Shown: positions 18,630 to 31,238 of the stretch, one piece after another
Layout: each line of letters starts with the position of its first letter
How positions within the stretch are numbered: position 1 is the first letter of the stretch
Assembly: GCA_022457155.1 (NCBI GenBank)
Contig: JAJGOT010000170.1
Span: 652,501 to 716,500, forward strand
Direction: 5' to 3'
Source: Cladopsammia gracilis
Taxonomy: Eukaryota; Cnidaria; Anthozoa; Scleractinia; Dendrophylliidae
Length of the DNA: 64,000 nt
The notes under the pieces: model-generated
Seen by the model: only the letters and a program-made list of their open reading frames with translations
Told to the model about the DNA's origin: nothing
Database searches by the model: none
Program-made: the position numbers and the translations under genes

Positions 18630-19851
18630 GGATGTCCTCTGAAAAACCAAAAGAAAGCAAATCACACTCAACTAAAGAATGAGAGTCCTCCCCTTCATCT
18701 AGTCAGTCGCGGCGAGGGTTGGCCTTTAAATAATCGGACGACTTTGAACAAAAAGCACTCAAGTGGTCGAACTCCCCGCACTATAAAAATAAAAACAAAA
18801 AATATTATCAATTAGCCTGATTAGCTGGAAAGGGCGAAAACATACAATAAAACAAAACGAAACTGTGGGTTGTAGGCGTTCACAGATCCGAAGGATGAAT
18901 ACGAATGAAAAAGACACTTATATAACCGTAAGCAAACTACTTAACACCACTTAAATACCGAGGCACAAACAGACACAATAAAACACCTAATTAACCGTAT
19001 GAGAACGTGCAGAAAACAAATATCTGCTAAACTACGTACCGCAGATATTTTTGCACTCTGTTGTGGAGTCATTGTTCATGTAATCAAAATAATTTTAGAA
19101 ATGATGAGTTTTTAAACTTTATCAATAACTTATATTCGTACCTTATTATGATAGGAAATCAACATTCGAAATTAACATGGCTTACATTTATGCAATTTAG
19201 AGGGAAAATTAATGCAAAAGGGAGGGTTAATTTCCTATAATAAATTAAACCATGCGCATCGTTTTTTGTTGATCCATGACAATCTTGAAAAGTGTTTCAT
19301 TTCACAAGATTCCATGCTTGAATATGACAGTTAACACTGTGCATAGTTCTCTGATAAAACAAGGCATTATAAGTGCTAATAATAAGTACATGATAATGAA
19401 ATTTATACACTTTAAGACCCTTTAAAAGTGAAATGGATGAAAAATATCAAAATAAACGTTTCGAAACCTTGAATGACCGATAGTGGGCAATTGCAATGAC
19501 GCAGCATTTCCTTTTAACATAATGAAGGAATCTATTTTCAGACATATCCTGATTAACTTAAGCTTATATTACAGTAAATTTTAACCAAATACACTTGCCA
19601 TGCATAGAGAAAACCTTAAATTTTGTCAGCATAAATAAAATAATTCCTAACTTGATCGATCGGCTCCATGGCTGAATATCTGAATCATAAGATATCTTGT
19701 AATGACACAAAAATCCGTCATATTTAAAGAATACTGCTATTCAGCTGTAATATTTATCCACACGCGCCATTTTACTGTTTCTCAGCATTGTTTACAATAA
19801 TAGTGAACAACACTCGCCATTTTGGATCGAGTTCGTCCAGTCGCTATTTTT
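18630..19851. other. No gene recognised
   Basis: Mixed AT-rich sequence with only short chance frames; no recognisable protein, RNA or repeat terminus was found. Confidence 0.5.
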
Positions 19852-20057
19852 CAACATGTCCTCGAGACTAGATTATCTCATATCAATAATTGCTATTTGA
19901 CATCGAATTAACGATTATAGTTAATTCCTAACACCGTTTGCCAGGACATTTCAGAAAAGAAGAAATAAAAAAAAAAACAACATTATTTGGACGGCGGGAT
20001 TCGAACCCGGAACTACCGCTACTGGGAACGTCTTCTTACCACTAGACTACCGAACAA
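19852..20057 (-). mobile_element. tRNA-derived SINE-like element (minus orientation)
   Basis: On the minus strand a tRNA-like head (about 20057-19988) has an A-box TAGTCTAGTGG and B-box GGTTCGAATCC, and a weak acceptor pairing. A tail shared with 20443-20525 follows, including TTAACTATAATCGTTAATTC. The head does not fold as a proper tRNA, so it is not called a tRNA gene. Confidence 0.6.
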
Positions 20058-20298
20058 CAAGGCGATGGAAATTATATCTGCAAGATATTTATTGAGTCTT
20101 GCATAGAATATCATTGATCTACAGTGATTAGCCCTAAGCGCTGATTTCAAATGGTTAGGTTTTTGTTGAGGTTTGGTGATCAAGCTTTTCAATTTACTTT
20201 CTAAAATTATTTTCAAGCGAGTGATTTTATAGGCTTACTGCAGGGTGTAGAATAAGCGCATGAATTTTATTATGTTAAAAAATTGAGGTTTGCTCAAC

Positions 20299-20525
20299 CA
20301 GCAGCGTGGTGGTCCAGTGGTTAGACGAGAGGATAAGTCAGCGAAGGGTCGTAGGATCGTAGGTTCGAGTCCTGTCCGAACACTAAGGATTGTTCCTTTT
20401 CAACAAAAATGCTGATTTCCCAGAATTCCTTTCAGACTATCAGTGTTCGGAATTAACTATTATCGTTAATTCGGTGTCAAATAGCAATTATTGATATGAG
20501 ATAATCTCGTCTCGAGGACACGTTG
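20299..20525 (+). mobile_element. tRNA-derived SINE-like element (plus orientation)
   Basis: A-box TGGTCCAGTGG and B-box GGTTCGAGTCC about 45 bp apart, then an unrelated body and a roughly 83-bp tail (20443-20525). The tail is the inverted copy of 19852-19934. With the previous element it forms a head-to-head pair. Confidence 0.6.
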
Positions 20526-21954
20526 TTTCACTTTCCGAGTATGGATTCATGATTTTATTAAAGAAACTGAAATCTGGATTCCAATTTTTGTCTAAGAACC
20601 ACACTAAGATAGAAGTGTACAATCTCCATGTGCATTCAATAATTCATTTTCTATTTAATCTTTATTCCTTCATCCTTTTTCATGACAGAAGGACTGTTAA
20701 GAGACCTTAAGATTGTTTATAATCTTCGTTCCAGACCCCTATTTTGAACTATATCAACAGTTTTCAAACACTGTAACGGTTGCGTTTGAAAATGTTTGTT
20801 GCTTAGCATACGAAATGTCGACCTTTTTTTTTATAAAAATGCGTTGGTTTACCATGTGTATCACCACTGTTTGTGTTTCATTTTTAACCCATGAATACCC
20901 GCATGCATAACGAATGAATTATCGGGAACGGCGACAGATATGCAAATGAGTCATACTCGTACCCAGTCGCTATTAATTGGTTTTGGGGTGAGAGAAGATT
21001 GGATCCTCGGGTGAATTGAGGCGCGGGGTGTCATGGGAACGGTCGAGGGAATGTTGAAGTGAAAATGCCCGACCCGCCATTTTGGAAACGGAGATGGCCT
21101 GGGGATGAAGTTGAAATTTGCGATCAGTTGCTCAAATAAATCATTTTTGGAATGAAACTAAACGTAACTAAAAAAGATGTTTTAAACATAGAAAAATCTG
21201 AGATAAAGAATTACAAGGAAAGCAAACGCGGAACTCTATTTCTTATTAAACAAAAGTTCTTGAAGCAAAACATTGACCGGTTGACTGAATACACCATACT
21301 TACCTACGGGGCGCGGAATGTTCAAGAGTTGATACCACTACTACCGCAAGATCGCCGCTTAAGTTTCAATGGATTATTTGTAAAGAAGTTTGCTTTTAGT
21401 TTGTGAAACCTTGTTTCTGTAAAACGTCAGTCGAGGTATTATTCGACCTTACTGACAAATTCAGACCACATATGATATTATTTCAAGGACTGAAGAGTTA
21501 ACCGAACAGAAAGCCGTATTTATCGTGAAACAATTTAATCGCGCTCGCAGCTCTCAACTTTCCAGAGAATCAAATCACCAAAGTAGTGAATATATCAATG
21601 GTCATCAATTTACCGGTTTTATCTCTTTGTCTGTGCCGGACAGCAATGCCTTTGTTTAAAATAACTATTAAAACTGCTGACGATATGATGCCAACTGCAA
21701 ATTGTGGCAAACAGTAGCTACGGTCTGTAATGGAAGGTTACTGATCTGTCTCGTGCGTTTCTATAATTATTCCCTCCCATCTACCCTCCACCGCCAACAA
21801 AAACCTTGTTAAATGCCCACGTACCTTTGGTGTCCGGCCTTACCTTCCGTGGGTCTGGGGCCTTTATTTCCAATTTTATTTTAATTTAATTTCTATAATT
21901 AGTCGACGACTTTTTAGACTGTTGAAGGCGGCATACTTTGTGCAAACATTTTTC
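20526..21954. other. No gene recognised
   Basis: Holds an 84-codon open frame at 21152-21406 (Lys-rich, 'RLTEYTILTYGARNVQELI') without recognisable family, codon pattern or splice context. Nothing else can be supported. Confidence 0.4.
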
Positions 21955-22455
21955 AGAACATTTTTAAATATGCTAACCCTGTACATAACTCTAATACTAG
22001 GTACGCAGCCAATCAAAATCTATATAAATCAGGAGTAAGAACAAATATAGGCAAACAAAGAATCTCTTTTGTAGCAATTGACCTTTGGAAAGATCTTCCA
22101 TCTGACCTAAAGGATCTAAATGTATTCCTCTTCTCGAAAAATTTAAAACGTTATCTACTGTCAGAACAACACATATAATTTGTCTCCTCTGTTATGTTTT
22201 TTTTTCTAATATATTGTTAAATTATTTCATTGTAAATATTTTCACTTGTTCTAATTCTTTCACCTGATGTAAATGTTTAACATACTATAGCTGGGGGCTA
22301 ACTAGAAAACTCACCCGTTAATTTAGCTCCCAGGCTCAAAATTATATTAACTATTGAAATTATCAGTATTTAGTTAATAAAATGTGTGTAGGTATTTTTA
22401 TAATATAGTTGTAAAAAATAATGAGTAAAAAAAAATAAAGTATAAAGTATAAGTG
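21955..22455 (+). mobile_element. LINE 3' fragment
   Basis: About 21955-22178 translates to a typical LINE ORF end with 'ISFVAIDLWKDLPSDLKDL' and a stop at TAA near 22177. It continues into a non-coding tail ending in AAATAAAG and TATAAAGTATAA repeats. The 5' part is missing. Confidence 0.65.
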
Positions 22456-22565
22456 TGTTTTCGTAAGCAGAGAAAATGGCCACCCTTGTCACAGATTTGA
22501 ACACATAACTGCAAAACCAAAATGTAACGCTTTGATATTAACTTATTTCCACTCTCCTAGAAATC

Positions 22566-22656
22566 ATGGCGAGGAGTCCAATCAAAGCTGAAAGTGAAAG
22601 TGACGTCGCTCAACCCGCTCATGAAACATTGGATTTTGATGACATCACTTTAAGAG
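22566..22656 (+). CDS. TPR-protein gene, exon 1
   Basis: The ATG at 22566 opens a frame 'MARSPIKAESESDVAQ...DFDDITLR' that runs into a GT donor (AG|GTAGGG) at 22657, leaving phase 1. The next exon supplies 'AIAEVYKNEGNDAY', giving an uninterrupted reading. The N-terminus is acidic and Ser-rich, probably disordered. It is the 5' end of a host gene whose later exons are at 25245, 26583, 40804 and 41099. Confidence 0.7.
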
Positions 22657-23249
22657 GTAGGGGAGCACTAAACAGTAGACTCAGTGATTTGAAATGCAAG
22701 TCACATTTCACTCAAGCAGTTACAGCGTACAACGGTAAATTATTATAATTAATTTTCCTACACAGTCCTAAAACAGCCGTAACAGAAGACATACAGAATC
22801 AGTATTAATGAACAACAGTGTTTTTTTCTAAGTGGAGACAGAGGGAAAAAACTCAAATAGATTGAACATCAAATCTAAGGCACAATGATCGGGAAGGTTT
22901 TACAAAGAACAAAACCATTCAAAGCCTTACTGTAACATTCATGATCTGAATTGCGCCAGAGGTAGTAATGCTATTGTAGTCCCCACACTCACACCCTAGG
23001 AAATAATATCAATACAGTTTGTTTCGTTTGGAAAGGTTCATACTGTGCGTGATAATTTAGTTCTCTACACTGAGGACAAGGAACTCAATAAACCGGAAGT
23101 TTGTCAACAAAACAATCATTGCGTCCATAACAACGGTTCTAATTGAACCAACCGCTGATAGCTTTGTCTAGGCCTTTGGATGGGTAAAAGAAATATTCCA
23201 CACAGTTCTAATAGATCATTATACAGTTGTGGTTTGTACCCTGGCATTT

Positions 23250-23366
23250 GAGTGAAAGTGAGGCTGGAGTTGACTTTGTTTTGATACAAACCTTCCTGCT
23301 TTTCAAACATATGTAAATCATGTTAGTTAGCATAAGAACAACATGATTTACATATGAAAAGAAGGA

Positions 23367-23401
<35 letters not shown>

Positions 23402-23405
23402 TTTC
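23250..23405. repeat. Fold-back hairpin repeat
   Basis: Two arms of about 70 bp (with GAGGCTGGAGTTGAC and CATATGTAAATCATGTT) face each other around a loop of roughly 12 bp, inside the first intron. No coding capacity. Confidence 0.7.
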
Positions 23406-24153
23406 CACACAAAGGCCGAGTTACTAAGTAGACAACTTTAAATTGGTCTATTCAAGTCTGCATGCAACTCACGTGTTCAGTTCTGTGTTTCAAGAAAACA
23501 ACACGTAAAACGATAGAGCACCCTTGGGAGTATGACCGCGTTGTTCAACAGTACAAGTTGAAAGTGAAAGAGCAATACACGTTTAACGATTCAGACAATG
23601 AACACGTAAAAATCGTAGCATGGCCGTAATAGTGTCTGTGTTTTTGGATATATTTTTACTGAAATTGGAAATCTTTGCCAACATAGCAGAGAGATTGCTA
23701 ACAAAGGGCACGATTTTGTTTTGCCTATGATGTATGTTTATTTCTTTGGCAAACGGTTTCAGGTTAAAAATTCGAAAACTCAGAACAATATTACGGCAAT
23801 ACTACAATTTTCCGTAGAAAATATTTTTGGAATCTTTGAACAAGCTTAAAAAAACAAAGGTGATCCATTGTTTTGCCTTTATTTTCTCTTGTATATTTCC
23901 AAACGGTCGACAAAAAGACAGTTATCATGAACTATTTGACTTTACCAAGACTTATCATGCGCAGTACATACATTATTACCTTGCGTGTGGGTGTGGGGAC
24001 TTTGTAGACTTTAGAAATGGGCGTGTACATGTAAGCCCAAGATGTTCCTAATTCATAGCCTAGTCAAATTTCCGTCCCTGTTCACAGAAAATGGATTCCC
24101 CATTAAAGTAACTTGTTCAGGTTATTTCCGTAGATTATTAAGAAGTTGGTTAA

Positions 24154-24738
24154 CCCTATTCGGCCTGGGGGGGGGGGGGGGGGCACAAAGTGCCCGCGCT
24201 AACTTTGAACGTTCATAACTTCTTTAATATGTATTCAAACGCCATCAAACTTTGTGACTTTTCCTAAAATTTACCTGGCAACAATTTTATATGACAATTT
24301 TTTGATCACGTGACTTGATGTTTTCATGGCAACAAGATTTTGAAAGCCATGTTTTTTGAAATTTGCATATTTGTACCTTTGAATGAAGAAAAACAATGTT
24401 TATTGGTATAACTTTTATATTTTTACGTCATTTAGCGTTTATTTATTGGTTTTGATTAATTTTGAGTCAATTTGGACGGTTTTTAAGAGGTTTTAAAAAA
24501 TTTCAGAAATCCAAGATGGCGGATCCAAGATGGCGGCCGTATAACTAATTACCTAATAACTACGTCATATGACGTCATCGTTCCATTGTGCGGACCGCAA
24601 AGGAGACAGTTTCGGACGAACTATGTACCCTCTAGGTTTCATTGTCGTAGCCTTAATGCTCTTGAAGTTACGAAGGGGGGGCACAATGTGCCCCCCCCCC
24701 AGGCTCAGGAACTCAAAAAAAGCCCAGGCCGAATAGGG
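24154..24738. mobile_element. piggyBac-like MITE with TTAA target sites
   Basis: TTAA at both sides (24150-24153 and 24739-24742) encloses terminal repeats CCCTATTCGGCCTGGG and its inverse CCCAGGCCGAATAGGG. G- and C-runs lie next to the termini. There is no transposase; 585 bp long. It sits in intron 1 of the TPR gene. Confidence 0.75.
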
Positions 24739-25244
24739 TTAACTGTGGTACTGCGTCGGCTAGCGCTCAAAACGTTAGCTTTTTAAATATTTTTAAGGTG
24801 GCAAATTTACCTTATCAACTCAGCTGATAAAACCAAATTATCAAGAAGTTGGACTTTATTGTAACTACTACGTTATAATTATAAGACTACGTCCTACACA
24901 TGTGTTTGTAATGCGTTTTCGTTTAGTTTGATGTGTTTATTGTAGTAAGAAGAGGGAGTGTAGTATTTGTACGACTTCATAAGTGATATTATGGGATACG
25001 AAAAGACTGTTTAGCACGTTTTCAGCAGCTTGTTTATTTGCCTGTGTTTCTTTAGTTAGACTGTTTGAAAAACCTTTTTCTTGTATAAAACAAAAGTGAT
25101 ATTCGTTTACTTGCGTTCTTTAAACTTAGAGAGAAAATTACAGTCCAAACAGTGGACTGCTGATTCATTTTAGGCGAAAAAAAGGTCATTAAGGTAATCA
25201 GTGGTAAACCGGCTATAAACCTTACAATTGTGTCTTCGTTCCAG

Positions 25245-25406
25245 CAATAGCAGAGGTTTACAAGAATGAAGGAAATGATGCATATGGAAAGAAAGATTTT
25301 TCCAACGCCATTTACTTCTACACTGAAGGAATTAAAGTAAACTGCAAGGATGAAGAACTGAATGGCAAGCTGTACAGCAACAGGGCAATTGCTCATTTTC
25401 ATTGTG
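25245..25406 (+). CDS. TPR-protein gene, exon 2
   Basis: CCAG acceptor before 25245 and GTAGGG donor after 25406, phase 1 at both ends. It encodes 'VYKNEGNDAYGKKDFSNA' and 'YFYTEGIKVNCKDEELNG', then 'LYSNRAIAHFHCG'. These are one full tetratricopeptide repeat and the start of a second, very close in pattern to the TPR block of TTC4 and related HSP-binding cochaperones (KxEGN, YxxGI, LYSNRA). The domain binds protein tails such as the HSP70/HSP90 C-terminus, by analogy. Confidence 0.85.
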
Positions 25407-26428
25407 GTAGGGTGCTGTTAAAACATTGTAAAACATTTGAAAATTACGTCATGTTGAAAACAGCTGTAACAGTGTCTCCTAGTTTCGTATTAGTTTTAGT
25501 TATTGATTATTCGTTGCTTTTAAGAACAATCTACGATCATCGTAACACAACAAATGTGAAAGCAGTTTATCCATAAATCGCCAAAGTAATGTTAAGTAGT
25601 AGTTGAGGAGGTGGGTTCAAATTGCACTGTGTGGTGCTATCACAGGAAGCCCAGGTTACTAGCAACAAACCTACTGTCGTCAAAATGTGTTGGAGCCTCC
25701 AAGTGAGTAATTGCGCCCCAAGCTCGCTGTGTACAGAACATTCTTTCGGTCCTAAAGGCTTTTTTCCATCAGCTTCTCTTTCATCCTACTCCAACATTTC
25801 ACGCGTACGACTCCTTTTCCTTTCACTTTAGGCACTCGTGTAAGAGCAATGCGCGAGTTTGTACTTTTACCTGCGCAAGTTTAGCATTCTTTTCAACCTC
25901 CCATGCAAAAAGTGCCATTCAATAAAAATTTCAACCCTGTACAGTAGTATGGAAATGACAGTAGAGTTGATCAGTCTTATTTTAGTCTTTCTAGTAAAGT
26001 GGCTGTTCTTCCAGATCTTTCCCAAGTTGTTGCGGGCTGCCCTGACCCTTCCTAATCTTACCTTGATGTCTTTCTCTACATTGCGCGACTTGTTGAACTT
26101 GACCTCGTCTTCTTGACGTTCATCGTTATCAAAAGTCTACTCTAGGTTGAAATTTATAACACAAATAAACCATTAACGATTGTATGAAGAGTGTTATGTA
26201 AGAGTTAATGCCTAACAGTAGCGAGATACTCTTCATACGAAACCTCAGTTAGCTTTGTTTATTTCAACTTGGTTCTCAGATACATCCCAAGTCATAATCA
26301 ATACCAAACAGCAATAAAAACACAATATTATAATTCTTACACCCCTGCATCTATTTCAGGCACAAGTGACCTGAAACCATAACAGTGGAATTTTAGTGAA
26401 CTTTGAAAGGAAGAGGTACACTTCTCGC

Positions 26429-26429
<1 letters not shown>

Positions 26430-26461
<32 letters not shown>
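26430..26461. repeat. Poly-A tract
   Basis: About 31 consecutive A in intron 2 of the TPR gene; possibly a retroposon tail, but no body was recognised upstream. Confidence 0.7.
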
Positions 26462-26462
<1 letters not shown>

Positions 26463-26582
26463 AGGGGTGAGCTGTATCATTTGATCCCCGGGAAGTTTAC
26501 CCAATGTCAGTTAAAATTTTCCGGGATGCATAGAATAGGCACAATATGTTCATTATTTCCGCGGACTGATATTTTTCTACAG

Positions 26583-26660
26583 GGAATTATCACGATTCAT
26601 TGAGTGACGCAATAGCTGCGACAACATTACAACCCACTTTCCTTCAGGCGATTGTCAGAG
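26583..26660 (+). CDS. TPR-protein gene, exon 3
   Basis: Acceptor CTACAG before 26583 and donor GTAAG after 26660, phase 1 in and out. It encodes 'GNYHDSLSDAIAATTLQP' plus 'TFLQAIVRG', the second half of TPR 2 and the first helix of TPR 3, and it follows exon 2 in register. Confidence 0.85.
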
Positions 26661-27230
26661 GTAAGAAATAAATGAAATTATTGCATTTTACACACGCCTA
26701 TGAAAAGTTCCTTTAGTGAACTATTTTCACCGGTCTCACCTGTACTTCAATAATGAGAATGGGAGCCCTGGCGTCCTTTGGCTTATGGCATCGGTGACAT
26801 GAAAGACAGGTGAAAAATGTTCTAGGCAAATAGGGTTGGAATCATCCGTTCCCAAAAACAAGGCACCCACACTCAAAACCAAACCTTCTGCAGTCTAAAA
26901 CAAGGACCCAAACTTAGCGAAAAACCCGCTACCCAAACTTAAATCTGCGAGGAGTCAGAAGAAGATCGCTTTAAGCCTGAGGAACGAGAAGGGAAAGCAC
27001 AAACGAAATTTTTCAGGGAGTCCAGAGAAGTATATTCGCTTGACACACTAGAAGCTTCTTCAGATGCGGAAGAGAGCAAATGGGGTGAAGAGCCTTGGAG
27101 GAGAACTTCCCCCAACTTCATATGTTAATGTACGAATTAAAATACAGGCCACCATTGTCCGGGGGAGGGGGAGAATACATTTGAAAACTGAAAGAAAACA
27201 TTAGGGAAAAGGTGGATCCCCGAAACCAAG

Positions 27231-27270
27231 CCCCCCCCCCCCCCCAAAAAAAAAAAAAAAAAAAAAAAAA
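27231..27270. repeat. Poly-C followed by poly-A tract
   Basis: About 15 C followed by about 25 A, in intron 3. Confidence 0.8.
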
Positions 27271-27539
27271 GAAAGAAAATGGTAATAGGTAAGATTTACC
27301 CCCCAGGGAATGGCGGCCCTAGCACCCGGTAATCCGAGAAGGTGTAAGTCACCCCTCTAGGCACCGCCATTGGGAGAGGGAACTAAATTTGGGAGGAAGA
27401 CCAAGTTGGACCGTATACCAGGGAACAAATAAACAGGCGGGAGAAATGACCCATAAAACAGAATAAAATAAATAACCTATGAGAAGCAAAGTGCTTTAAC
27501 ACGGTAAATTGTGATTATAAATTAAAACTCGAAAATTAA

Positions 27540-28530
27540 CAGAAGAATTAAATAAACAAGCGGAACCTTCTATTAACGCGCGACCTGTAAGTCCGCGAGA
27601 ATAAGAACTCCAATAAACAAGCGGGACCTTTTGCTAACCCGCGAATTAAAAATCAAGCGGGACCTTCTGTTAACCCGCGAAAATAAAAATCAAGCAGGAC
27701 TTCTGTTAACCCGCGAAAATAAAAATCAAGCGGGACCTTCTGTTAACCCGCGAAAATAAAAATCAAGCGGGACCTTCTGTTAACCCGCGAAAATAAAAAT
27801 CGAGCGGGACCTTCGTTATCCCGCGAAAATAAAATCAAGCGGGACCTTCTGTTAACCCACGAAAATAAAAATCAGGCAGGACCTCCTGTTAGCCCGCGAA
27901 AATAAAATGAGGCGGGACCTTCTGTTAACGCGCGAAAATAAAATCAGGCAGGACCTTCTGTTAACCCGCGAAAATAAAAATCAAGCGGGACCTTCTGTTA
28001 ACCCGCGAAAATAAAAATCAAGCGGGACTTCTGTTAACCCGCGAAAATAAAAATCAAGCGGGACCTTCTGTTAACCCGCGAAAATAAAAATCGAGCGGGA
28101 CCTTCTGTTATCCCGCGAAAATAAAATCAAGCGGGACCTTCTGTTAACCCACGAAAATAAAAATCAGGCAGGACCTCCTGTTAGCCCGCAAAAATAAAAT
28201 GAGGCGGGACCTTCTGTTAACGCGCGAAAATAAAATCAGGCAGGACCTTCTGTTAACCCGCGAAAATAAAAATCAAGCGGGACCTTCTGTTAACCCGCGA
28301 AAATAAAATCAGGCGGGACCTTCAGTTAACCCGCGAAAATAAAAATGAGGCGGGACCTTCCGTTAACGCGCGAAAATGAAAATGAGGCGGGACCTTATGT
28401 TAACCAGAGAAAATAAAAATCAAGCGGGACCTTCTGTTAACCCGCGAAAATTCCAATAAACAAGCGGGACCTATGTTAACCCGCTTAATAAAAACTGCGA
28501 TAAACAAGAGGGAGCGAGTGTAAACCCGAA
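27540..28530. repeat. Tandem array, 37-38-bp unit with about 291-bp higher-order period
   Basis: About 25 copies of a unit like AAATCAAGCGGGACCTTC followed by TGTTAACCCGCGAAAATA. Each unit contains a GCGGG/CCCGC pair that can form a small hairpin. A distinctive variant (TCGAGCGGGACC, then a CCTCCTGTTAGCCCGC unit) occurs at about 27801 and again at about 28092, showing that a block of eight units was duplicated. Confidence 0.9.
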
Positions 28531-28838
28531 AGTGAAAACTCGAGAGTACAAAAAACTTAAAAATGAAACGCACGCAAAAAGGCAACAAAATAAGATATAT
28601 AAATAAAATAAACAAAATACAAGTTACCGATGTGCGAAAAGCACGTGGAGAAACGTGCCATGCCGAAAATGAATACCACGAGTAAACGAGCGAACAAGAC
28701 AGAAAACAAACTCGAATGACATAATAATACTAAGCTAGAAACCGGGCAAAAACGCGTACGAGCAGTAAATAAAAACCGAAATACAACGGCGCATGCTACA
28801 TAGGTGAAACACGATAAGACAAGGAAATAATGAAATAC

Positions 28839-29009
28839 CTCCAGTTGCTCGGTCTGTGCATTTGGAAGTTGGCCTGGCGGTTGTGGAACAGGTTCTGCCG
28901 CCGGCGGTGGCGCAACTTGCGGGACAACTGCTTGAGCGGCATTAATAGCGTGCTGGTCAGCTCTTGGCCTCTGAACGGCAGGTAGTGGTTGTTGTGGTGC
29001 GTCCGCCAT
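28839..29009 (-). CDS. Possible first exon of an Ala/Pro-rich protein
   Basis: An ATG at 29007-29009 opens 57 codons of Ala-, Pro- and Gln-rich sequence ('MADAPQQPLPAVQRP...PPAAEPVPQPPG') ending at a consensus GT donor (GAG|GTATTT on the minus strand). Downstream on that strand lies the tandem array, which would be intronic. No next exon was identified. It may be a host gene start or part of a transposon. Confidence 0.25.
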
Positions 29010-29315
29010 GACGCGACGAAAACGGCACACCGCGTGTAAATGATTCTTGAGAACCGAACAACAAGATGTGTACAGGACACGGGTGTGCGAGAAAAGAGGG
29101 CGAATTTATAATGGATTATCCTTATATACGCTATGGTGAGACCGCTGACAATAGCTTAAATGGTATAGCGCTGTAACATGGGCCCCACAAATCATTCAGT
29201 GAGTAGAATCGGTAATGTTTTTGAAGGCAAGCATTTTAGAATCGAGTTGGTTTAGCTGACATAATGACTAACAATTTTAGAATCGAGTTGTTTTAGCTGA
29301 AATAAATACCTCTTA

Positions 29316-29464
29316 TTAGCCGAGTTCGAGGTCCGTACCGTAAGTTACGGACCGAGTTTTTTTCCTCGATTTATGGCCCAAGCGGGCTTCGCGCGCGGGC
29401 CATAAATCGAGGGAAAAAAACGAGGATCCGTAACTTACGGTACGGACCGAGAAAAACGAGGCTA
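29316..29464. repeat. Near-perfect palindrome (MITE-like)
   Basis: About 65-bp arms containing GTCCGTACCGTAAGTTACGG and TCGATTTATGGCC face each other around a GC-rich loop (AAGCGGGCTTCGCGCG). A shorter relative, GGTCCGTACTGTAAATTACGGACC, occurs at about 30629-30652. Confidence 0.75.
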
Positions 29465-31238
29465 ATACTGAAGATATTTATTATATCTCTAAATCGAAGG
29501 TAAAGGAAAACCTTTCAAGTCAAAAGATTGACGGCTTCATTTGACTTACGTACGTCACAAGAAAGCAAAGAGCAAATTTTATTGGCTTTCAAAAATAGTG
29601 TGATCGTCCTCGATTCGGCGTGAACTTGCGTGGCTCTTGAATGAAAACTAAGAAAACGAATTAATTTATCCATGTGTTCGATAGGACGACGGAAACCTGA
29701 CACAAGATAGTTTTCTTTGAAAAAATTCTTAGTTACTGGCGAAGACAAGTGAGGAAAAGAAGAATGAAAACGCCGCGATAAAATCGCCAAAACAAACGTG
29801 TTGTCAAACTGGAAAATGTGGCCGTGGCAGCATTTTGGTCAACAGCGGTGAACGGAGAAACTCTCAAACTTCAAAAAGGATACTGAAAATATCTCCTCAT
29901 CAAATACTGCAGGCTGTTCTTGGCTTTTCGTTGTGCTTTAGTGGCTTCATGCCAAACTTTGTGCATGGATGAGTTTGAATTTCAATCGCACCTGACAAAT
30001 TTTCAGCGTGAGCTGCAGCAAGAGCTGAGCGTATTTGCGAATTCGCAAAAATTGTTTTCGGGAAATCCACTACAAGGACAAACATTTCGCTGAGGAATCA
30101 AGGTACACTTTTAGCGTAATTCTGTAGCCTCAAGTTTGTTCTTTTTTTCTGCCACAAACCATAACTCTGAACTTAAGTTTTATATAACTAGACAAGAACT
30201 TGATCAAACTAAGCTAGCTTATGATACAGTTTACCGATGGAAGCCGTTTCAAGTTGTTTTGCAGCTTTATGTTTTTCATAGAGACGTTTTCTTAAAAGGA
30301 AAGGTACTCTTTTTTCAATGCTGAATTAAATTATTAAAGTTAAACGAATTTGCCAAGTTACTCGAGTTTTTACAAGTTACAGCCTAAAAGCTAAATACCA
30401 AAACAATAAGCAAGTAAGCTTTATACTCAAGAAAATTGTCAATGCTTTTTGATTCGCGGGTAATCGGTTTTTTGCTAAAGTTATAGCTAATTTCATCGAA
30501 GAGAGTTTTTGTAACCTGATATGTTAACCCATTTAGCTCCATACGTTTTCTCTGGATAATTTTTAATTATGTAGAAAACAACTTTTGTTAGCGGATGCTA
30601 GACCGATGCGGGACTCTCAAATTTTGCGGTCCGTACTGTAAATTACGGACCGGAAAATTGACTACATCATAGCGCGCGTACTAACTGAGAGATATAATAA
30701 TTAATCATATAGTATCACATTAGTGCATGCAAATGTATGCACGCATATTTTGCACCAACCCGGGGCTTCCGCTTATCCCTCGGTCAACCGGTTTTCAGGA
30801 ATGACGTAATCAGTAACTCCACCAAAACAACGTTACGCAGCCAACCCCCAACCCACAGTACCCTAATATTAATCTTCACATTACATATTTGTAAGGTTCC
30901 GACGAATCGCTGGTTTCCTTGTGGTAGCCTTCCTTATAAAAGCAATCAAAAATAGAAACGTGGACTTCACAGATGCGCATTAAGTGCAAGGGATAATTGT
31001 TGGGAACATGCGGGTTCTTATCGTCTTGTTGCTGTACAAAAATTGCTGATTTTTTATGTTACATTAAAACATATGACAAATGTTTCTTACACATAAGCGT
31101 GCCATACGTTTTCAGTAATTGGATCTTACTGGTGTATAAGTCAATCCTGTTATTCTCCTATCGAGGTGAACGTTGGTTTTATACACAGCATACAACTTGA
31201 GGTCAAAGTTGTTGAGGTTCTGTTCTTTCAAGGCTTAA

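Noticed and set aside
19988..20057. tRNA gene on the minus strand
   Set aside because: A- and B-box are present, but the anticodon arm does not form and the acceptor stem pairs poorly. The shared tail with a second copy marks it as a SINE.
21152..21406. 84-codon frame as a host exon
   Set aside because: No family, no convincing splice sites in register and no neighbouring exon; kept only as part of an unclassified stretch.
27540..28530. CRISPR-like array
   Set aside because: The units are contiguous and vary throughout, without unique spacers, and the context is a eukaryotic intron.
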